Positions 22,608 through 27,051 of a stretch of DNA of 27,051 bases are shown here, one piece after another. Source of the DNA: Coriobacteriales bacterium (GTDB taxonomy: Bacteria > Actinomycetota > Coriobacteriia > Coriobacteriales > UBA8131); the NCBI GenBank assembly GCA_031268525.1, contig JAIRXA010000021.1, forward strand, positions 1 to 27,051, written 5' to 3'. A program made the position numbers and the translations under genes. The notes under the pieces were generated by a model. It had not been told where the DNA came from and did not search any database. It saw only the letters and a list, made by a program, of their open reading frames with translations. Each line of letters opens with the position of its first letter. Position 1 is the first letter of the stretch.

Positions 22608-24032
22608 ATGGCAGAGACGTTTGGGCGGAAAGCGACCTTTGGGGTCATTGCGGTCCTACTGCTGCTTGTGGGTCTTGCGGCGCTCGCGTTTGGCGGCGTA
22701 CGCATGGTGGGCAACCAGAGCTCTTTTGACGACGCCCGACACGGCGTGGTCTATGTGTATACGGAGTTCTCGGACAGCGAAGGCGAATGGGCTGCCACGG
22801 GCACCGGTTTCTTTGTTGGGCAGGAAGGCGTGAACCCCCGTTATGTTATTACGAACGGGCATGTCATAGAGGACGCGGATCGCAATGATGGCGAGATCCG
22901 TGTCTACTTCAGCGAAGCGGACGGCGACTATCTTGAGCCAACGATCGCCTGGGTGAACTACCGGAAGGACATCGCCATTCTTGCCCTGGACGAGCCCACC
23001 AACAAGCGCATCGCCCTGCCACTGTTGTTCCGCGATGCCGTCACCAAGGGCGAGCAGGTCTATGCGCTCGGGTTCCCGGGGGCCTCGGACAGCTCCAAGA
23101 CCAATGCGCCACATGATGAGACCGACATTACCTACACCTCCGGTATCGTGGGAGATATCGTCGAGTCCGACCCTGTGCACGCGATTCAGACCGACGCGGA
23201 CGTAGCGCCCGGCAATTCGGGCGGGCCCCTGGTCAACGCTCAGGGTGATGTCATTGGTATCAACACCTGGAAATCGACGGAGACCGGCACGATGACCTTC
23301 GCGATCGCCATCGATGAAATCGTGCCAGCGCTCAATGAGCTTGGTGTGCCCTATTCGGTCGCCGAGCATACCGATCTGCTCATGATACTGGCCTTCGTGG
23401 TAGGCGCCCTGCTCCTGCTGTTTGGGCTGCTGCTCGGTTGGCTGGTGGTACGCGCTCGTCGTCAGTTGGCAATGGAGGCGGCGGACACGCGCGCATCCGC
23501 CGCGGTTGCGACTGCCGCCGCCGCGAACGCGAACGCTCTGGCCGCCGCTAACGCTGCGGCCCGCAATGCAGAAGTCGCCGCACGCGCCGTTGCCGATGCC
23601 ACCGCTGCCAAAGCCTCGGTAGCTGTGGCTATCGCTGCTGCCGAGAAAGCCACCGCCGAGGCAGACGCGCGAGCGGCAGCCAGAGCGCGTGTGACCCTGC
23701 GCCCCGTTCTCATTGGTCTGGCCGGGCAGTTCGCCGGTGTTGAATTCGCACTGGACAAGCGACTGAACTTTGGACGCGACGCCTCACGCTGCAACCTCGT
23801 GTTCGATCCGGCGGTGCCAGGTGTCTCCGGCTTCCACTGCTCGGTCTCCTACGACGCCGACAGCGAGCGCTTCAAGTTGGAGGACCACAACTCGACCTAT
23901 GGCACCTTCTTTGGAGATGGTCAGCGCATCGACCCCGAACGCCCCGCTTACCTTGCCGCAGGCGATGGCTTCTATCTGGCAAGTCGCAACAACAGCTTCC
24001 AGGTAGGATTCAAGGCGGGAGAAGATGGGTAG
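22608..24032 (+). CDS. membrane-spanning trypsin-like protease with C-terminal FHA domain
   Basis: This 474-aa fusion has a first transmembrane segment (about 11-31). An S1/HtrA-like protease domain (about 45-245) follows with His85 (TNGHV), Asp121 (RKDIAI) and Ser204 (PGNSGGPL). A second transmembrane segment (about 257-281) leads to an Ala-rich, probably coiled-coil stretch (285-362) and an FHA domain (about 365-470) with GRD, SGFH (407-410) and NSTYGT (428-433). The topology predicts a protease outside and an FHA domain inside the cell. The FHA core residues are intact. ATG at 22608 has GGGAGG upstream. It lies between two PP2C genes, suggesting phosphorylation-controlled protease activity. 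No PDZ domain is seen. Confidence 0.9.
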   Translation: MAETFGRKATFGVIAVLLLLVGLAALAFGGVRMVGNQSSFDDARHGVVYVYTEFSDSEGEWAATGTGFFVGQEGVNPRYVITNGHVIEDADRNDGEIRVYFSEADGDYLEPTIAWVNYRKDIAILALDEPTNKRIALPLLFRDAVTKGEQVYALGFPGASDSSKTNAPHDETDITYTSGIVGDIVESDPVHAIQTDADVAPGNSGGPLVNAQGDVIGINTWKSTETGTMTFAIAIDEIVPALNELGVPYSVAEHTDLLMILAFVVGALLLLFGLLLGWLVVRARRQLAMEAADTRASAAVATAAAANANALAAANAAARNAEVAARAVADATAAKASVAVAIAAAEKATAEADARAAARARVTLRPVLIGLAGQFAGVEFALDKRLNFGRDASRCNLVFDPAVPGVSGFHCSVSYDADSERFKLEDHNSTYGTFFGDGQRIDPERPAYLAAGDGFYLASRNNSFQVGFKAGEDG

Positions 24033-24038
24033 GTAGTA

Positions 24039-24170
24039 GGCGTGCCTGTAGGTTCCGCAAGGCGCGGGGGCAGAGGCGTGCCCACGGGTTCCGTAAGGCG
24101 TAGGGGCAGAGGCGTGCCCACGGGTTCCGCAAGGTGTAGGGGCGGGCTTTGACCGCCCGCCTGAGCAGGG
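24039..24170. repeat. GC-rich repeat, locus 5: three 36-bp tandem units
   Basis: Units starting GGCGTGCC at 24039, 24075 and 24111 each contain GGTTCCGCAAGGCG-like and GTAGGGGC cores (36-bp period). The last unit runs into CTTTGACCGCCCGCCTGAGC (24147-24166), as in locus 4. The gap 24033-24225 contains nothing else recognisable. Confidence 0.85.
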
Positions 24171-24225
24171 ATATTAAGAAGTTCGATCGCTCCACCGGGT
24201 TCGCACGTGAGAAAGGACGACCGTT

Positions 24226-25080
24226 TTGCGCCTTGACTTCGCACAGTACGCACACTCTGGCGGTATGCAGACCGGCCTCGACGCCGTGCGCCTTCTGGCC
24301 GACGACGACCGGTTTATGGCAGTCATCTGTGACGGACTGGGCGGCGTGGACACAGGCGAGTCGGTTGCGGCCTTCTGTGCCGACGAGATCATCGGGACAA
24401 ACGCCTCATCTCCGCTGCCCCTTGTCCATCAGGCCCTGCGTGCTCGACAGCAGAACGAGCCTGCCTGGGCAACGGCCCGCTCCACGGCTGCTGCACTTGC
24501 CCTCAGTCCCAAGACGGGTGCGCTCAGCTGGACAACGATTGGCGATACGCGCGTCTACCTGTTTCAGCGGCGCAATGAAGGTGAAGGCAGGGGAGTGGGC
24601 GCGACCGGAGGCGCCGACAGGGGAGTGGGCGCGACCGGAGCCGTAGAGACGGGCGCGATCGAAGCCGACAACGCAGGTGGGGGCCATCGTATGGGCGGAG
24701 ACCAAAACGGGCGCACGGGCCTGCTCGAGCTCGTCGCAATCAGCCCCGACGACAGCGCGGGCTACGCTGCCTACCTGCGCGGCGAAACCGACCATGAAGG
24801 CATTCGTCTGTTCGACGCGCGCGACACCCTGACCGCAAGTCTTGGCGGCGAACGTGAGCCGCTGCCTCATACGGGAACAGCGCAGCTTGGGCCCGGTGAC
24901 GCGGTACTCGTGTGCAGCGATGGCTTCTGGGAGTATGTTTTTGATGTGGAGATGCTCGCCGATCTCACAAAAGCCACGGGTACGGAGGAATGGTTGCGCC
25001 TGATGCTGCTGCGTCTGACGCAACGCTCGTATCTCGCGGGTGACGCTCTGAGCGCCGTGGCTTGCCGGGTAGTGGAGTGA
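24226..25080 (+). CDS. second PP2C-family phosphatase, with a repeat-rich insertion
   Basis: This is a 284-aa protein starting at TTG 24226 (AAAGGA nine bases upstream). Core motifs are CDGLGG (Asp36-Gly37), TTIGDTRVYL (Asp107) and CSDGFWEY (Asp232-Gly233). Asp19 (QTGLDA) may serve the first metal-ligand position. The last motif is GDALSAV, so the usual Asp-Asn is Asp-Ala. A Gly-rich insertion (about 118-165) sits between strands and is coded by a 30-bp-period DNA repeat. No membrane segment is seen. It ends 12 bp before the kinase. Likely role: dephosphorylation within the same circuit; activity may differ from the first PP2C because of the altered last motif. Confidence 0.85.
   Translation: MRLDFAQYAHSGGMQTGLDAVRLLADDDRFMAVICDGLGGVDTGESVAAFCADEIIGTNASSPLPLVHQALRARQQNEPAWATARSTAAALALSPKTGALSWTTIGDTRVYLFQRRNEGEGRGVGATGGADRGVGATGAVETGAIEADNAGGGHRMGGDQNGRTGLLELVAISPDDSAGYAAYLRGETDHEGIRLFDARDTLTASLGGEREPLPHTGTAQLGPGDAVLVCSDGFWEYVFDVEMLADLTKATGTEEWLRLMLLRLTQRSYLAGDALSAVACRVVE
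24588..24640. repeat. 30-bp-period direct repeat inside the second PP2C gene
   Basis: A 23-base sequence at 24588-24610 (CAGGGGAGTGGGCGCGACCG and three more bases) recurs at 24618-24640. It codes for GRGVGATG/DRGVGATG in the Gly-rich insertion, so copy change would be in frame (10 codons). Confidence 0.8.
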
Positions 25081-25092
25081 AAGGGTAGGACG

Positions 25093-27051
25093 ATGAACAT
25101 CAACTATGGCTCGGTCTGCTATGGCTGTTTTCGGGAGAAGCCTGATCCGGCAAACCCCGTCTGCCCCTTTTGTGATTTTGACGCCGACGCCGAGCCGGTC
25201 TATCCACTCGCGCTGCCGCTCGGCTCCATTCTCAACGGGCGCTATCTCGTGGGCAAACCACTTGGCCAAGGTGGTTTTGGCATCACCTATCTGGCCTTCG
25301 ACATGACCTTGCAGGTCAAGGTCGCCGTCAAGGAGTTTCTGCCTACGGGCATGATCAGTCGAGGCACCGACCGATCCACGGTTGTTCTGCTGTCACGACG
25401 CAATGACAATGAATTCTCATCCAGTAAGGAGAAGTTCCTCGACGAAGCTCGCATACTGGCACGTTTAGCTGACGCGTCGGGCATCGTCAAGGTGCAAAAC
25501 TACTTCACCGAGAACAACACGGCCTATTTTACGATGGAGTATGTCGACGGCATCAGCCTCAAGGACCTCGTCGCCCAACAGGGCGGGAAGCTGCCTTGGG
25601 CACTCACCAATGGTTATCTGCTGCCGATCGCCAGCGCTCTGGTGCAGGTACACGCCGAAGACCTGCTGCACCGCGATATCAGCCCCGACAACATCTTCAT
25701 TACGCGTAAAGGCGCCTCCAAGCTGCTTGATTTTGGTGCCGCGCGCTCTTCTGTCGGCGATTCCCGCAGCATGTCGATCATCCTCAAGCACGGTTTTGCG
25801 CCCGAAGAGCAGTATCGCACGCATGGCAAACAGGGCCCTTGGACCGACATCTACGCACTGGCCGCGACCTATTATTACTGTCTCACAGGGTCTCTGGTTC
25901 CCGATTCCATCGACCGGCTGCACACGGACACCCTGGTCCCACCGAGTCGTCTCGGGGTGAGTTTGCCGCCGACTGCCGAAGCGGCGCTGCTCAAGGCACT
26001 TGCCGTCAATGCCGAGGACCGCTTTGTGGATATGCAGTCCTTTATGGACGCGGTCACTGGCAAGAAGCCGGTTGCGGTGCCCCCTACGCTTGCGGCTACT
26101 CCGCCTGTCGTCTCAAGGGCCACACCACCCGTTGCCATTCCGGCGGCCACACCACCGGTCGCCGCTTCCTTTGCTCCGTCATCGTTTTCCGCCCAGCACA
26201 CTCAGTCCACCCAGTCCACCCAATCCATGCGGCCCAGCCAACCTACTCAGTCCATCCAGTACGCCCAGTCCGCGCAGTCCGCGCAAGCTTTTCCACCCGC
26301 TCAGCCGTCCCCGTCCGCCCCGTCTGTTCAGCCGTCCCCTCCGGGCCAACACACCCCACCTTCCCGGCTTTCCGGGGTCGCCTCCAGGCGGTTGCCTCTG
26401 ATTATCGGTGGCGGGGCAGCGGCTGTGATCCTCATCGTTTTCATCACTGTCCTCGTGGTACTCAATCCCTTCTCCGATCGTGTAGCAGAAGAGGAAGCGG
26501 CCAACAATGCGAACATGGTCGCTCAACAGACTGACCAGGTTGACGAGGGAGGTGGCACCACGGATACCGATCCTGACGTCGATCCCGGGCCCACCCCCCC
26601 ACCCCCCACGACCGTCAATGGTTACTACTACAGCACCGAGGGTCCAATCGCCATCATCCCCTCCGGGGATTGGGAGATTGACGACAGCGACGGTAGTCTG
26701 ATGCTTACGAGTCCTACCGAGACTGCCATTATCAGCTTTTTCCAGGTTGAGGGAATGAGCCCCGCGTCCTTTGCCGCACAGAAAGACGCCATGTTGGCAA
26801 CGGCCGCCGAATCCTTTGAGGCTCGAAACTACGCCTTTGTTCTGGAGGAGACGCGCAACATCGCAGGGTATGAGTTCTACCTGCTCAGCTTTACGATGGA
26901 GCTCGAGGACGGAACCTACCCAACGCAGTATTACGTCACTTCTGATAACGCACGCGGTGGTATCGCGGTCATGCTTTTGGAATTTCCCGACGCAAGCGAC
27001 GAGGATCGCACGGACATGATGAACATGATCGGTTCTCTGCTGGTGCTTTAG
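25093..27051 (+). CDS. zinc-ribbon transmembrane Ser/Thr protein kinase
   Basis: This is a 652-aa protein. The N-terminus has a zinc ribbon (Cys9, Cys12, Cys24, Cys27). A eukaryotic-type kinase domain (about 50-320) follows: Gly loop GQGGFG (58-63), Lys80 (VAVKEF), Glu118, catalytic HRDISPDN (193-200), DFG (213-215) and APE (236-238). The HRD loop has Ser at the position usually held by Lys. A Pro/Gln/Ser-rich linker (330-430) leads to one transmembrane helix (about 434-458), then an acidic spacer and an extracytoplasmic domain (about 508-652) not recognised. It probably senses an outside cue and phosphorylates partners such as the two FHA proteins. ATG at 25093 follows GGTAGGA. The window ends at its stop codon. 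Confidence 0.93.
   Translation: MNINYGSVCYGCFREKPDPANPVCPFCDFDADAEPVYPLALPLGSILNGRYLVGKPLGQGGFGITYLAFDMTLQVKVAVKEFLPTGMISRGTDRSTVVLLSRRNDNEFSSSKEKFLDEARILARLADASGIVKVQNYFTENNTAYFTMEYVDGISLKDLVAQQGGKLPWALTNGYLLPIASALVQVHAEDLLHRDISPDNIFITRKGASKLLDFGAARSSVGDSRSMSIILKHGFAPEEQYRTHGKQGPWTDIYALAATYYYCLTGSLVPDSIDRLHTDTLVPPSRLGVSLPPTAEAALLKALAVNAEDRFVDMQSFMDAVTGKKPVAVPPTLAATPPVVSRATPPVAIPAATPPVAASFAPSSFSAQHTQSTQSTQSMRPSQPTQSIQYAQSAQSAQAFPPAQPSPSAPSVQPSPPGQHTPPSRLSGVASRRLPLIIGGGAAAVILIVFITVLVVLNPFSDRVAEEEAANNANMVAQQTDQVDEGGGTTDTDPDVDPGPTPPPPTTVNGYYYSTEGPIAIIPSGDWEIDDSDGSLMLTSPTETAIISFFQVEGMSPASFAAQKDAMLATAAESFEARNYAFVLEETRNIAGYEFYLLSFTMELEDGTYPTQYYVTSDNARGGIAVMLLEFPDASDEDRTDMMNMIGSLLVL

Noticed and set aside
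24039..24146. Possible CRISPR array (36-bp units)
   Set aside because: The three units are directly contiguous with no unique spacers and belong to the GC-rich intergenic repeat family; no cas gene is near.

Overview
The window is a chromosomal replication-origin region with an accessory signalling cluster on its right. Gene order, Gram-positive-type GyrB, the DUF721 (DciA-like) gene between recF and gyrB, and frequent GTG/TTG starts suggest a Gram-positive actinobacterium, most like class Coriobacteriia. That placement is inferred from layout and protein style, not from a database match.

Left arm (1-10151, all minus strand): a GHKL ATPase-wHTH fusion protein, dnaA, a doubtful 70-aa ORF, dnaN, recF, dciA, gyrB and gyrA (its 3' end lies beyond the window). 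Right arm (10954-16278, all plus strand): rpmH, rnpA, yidD, yidC, khpB/jag, rsmG, parA, parB and a small membrane protein, ending at a strong terminator. Between the arms lies oriC (about 10160-10820), with four perfect DnaA boxes, an AT-rich 11-bp direct repeat, a 12-bp tandem repeat and a dense cluster of TTTCA/TGAAA motifs. One of these motifs is a parS site lacking a single central base. Two true parS sites flank a GC-rich repeat between rsmG and parA. Both arms are transcribed away from oriC, as expected for a bidirectional origin.

Middle accessory part (16444-20690): a secreted or surface protein with InlB-like repeats, then a repeat-rich gap with a 151-bp MITE-like element, a Bcr/CflA-type MFS exporter and tRNA-Gly(CCC) on the minus strand. 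Copies of a GC-rich palindromic repeat family (GTAGGGGCGGGC arms) occur at five intergenic loci in the window.

Right part (20820-27051, all plus): five genes that look like one phospho-signalling module. They are a zinc-ribbon/FHA protein, a PP2C phosphatase, a membrane-spanning trypsin-like protease with a cytoplasmic FHA domain, a second PP2C phosphatase, and a zinc-ribbon Ser/Thr kinase with one transmembrane helix and an extracytoplasmic domain. A plausible reading is that the kinase and phosphatases set phosphothreonine marks read by the two FHA proteins, linking cytoplasmic signalling to a protease outside the membrane. This is the best candidate for an undescribed system here. The window ends exactly at the kinase stop codon, so the cluster may continue to the right.
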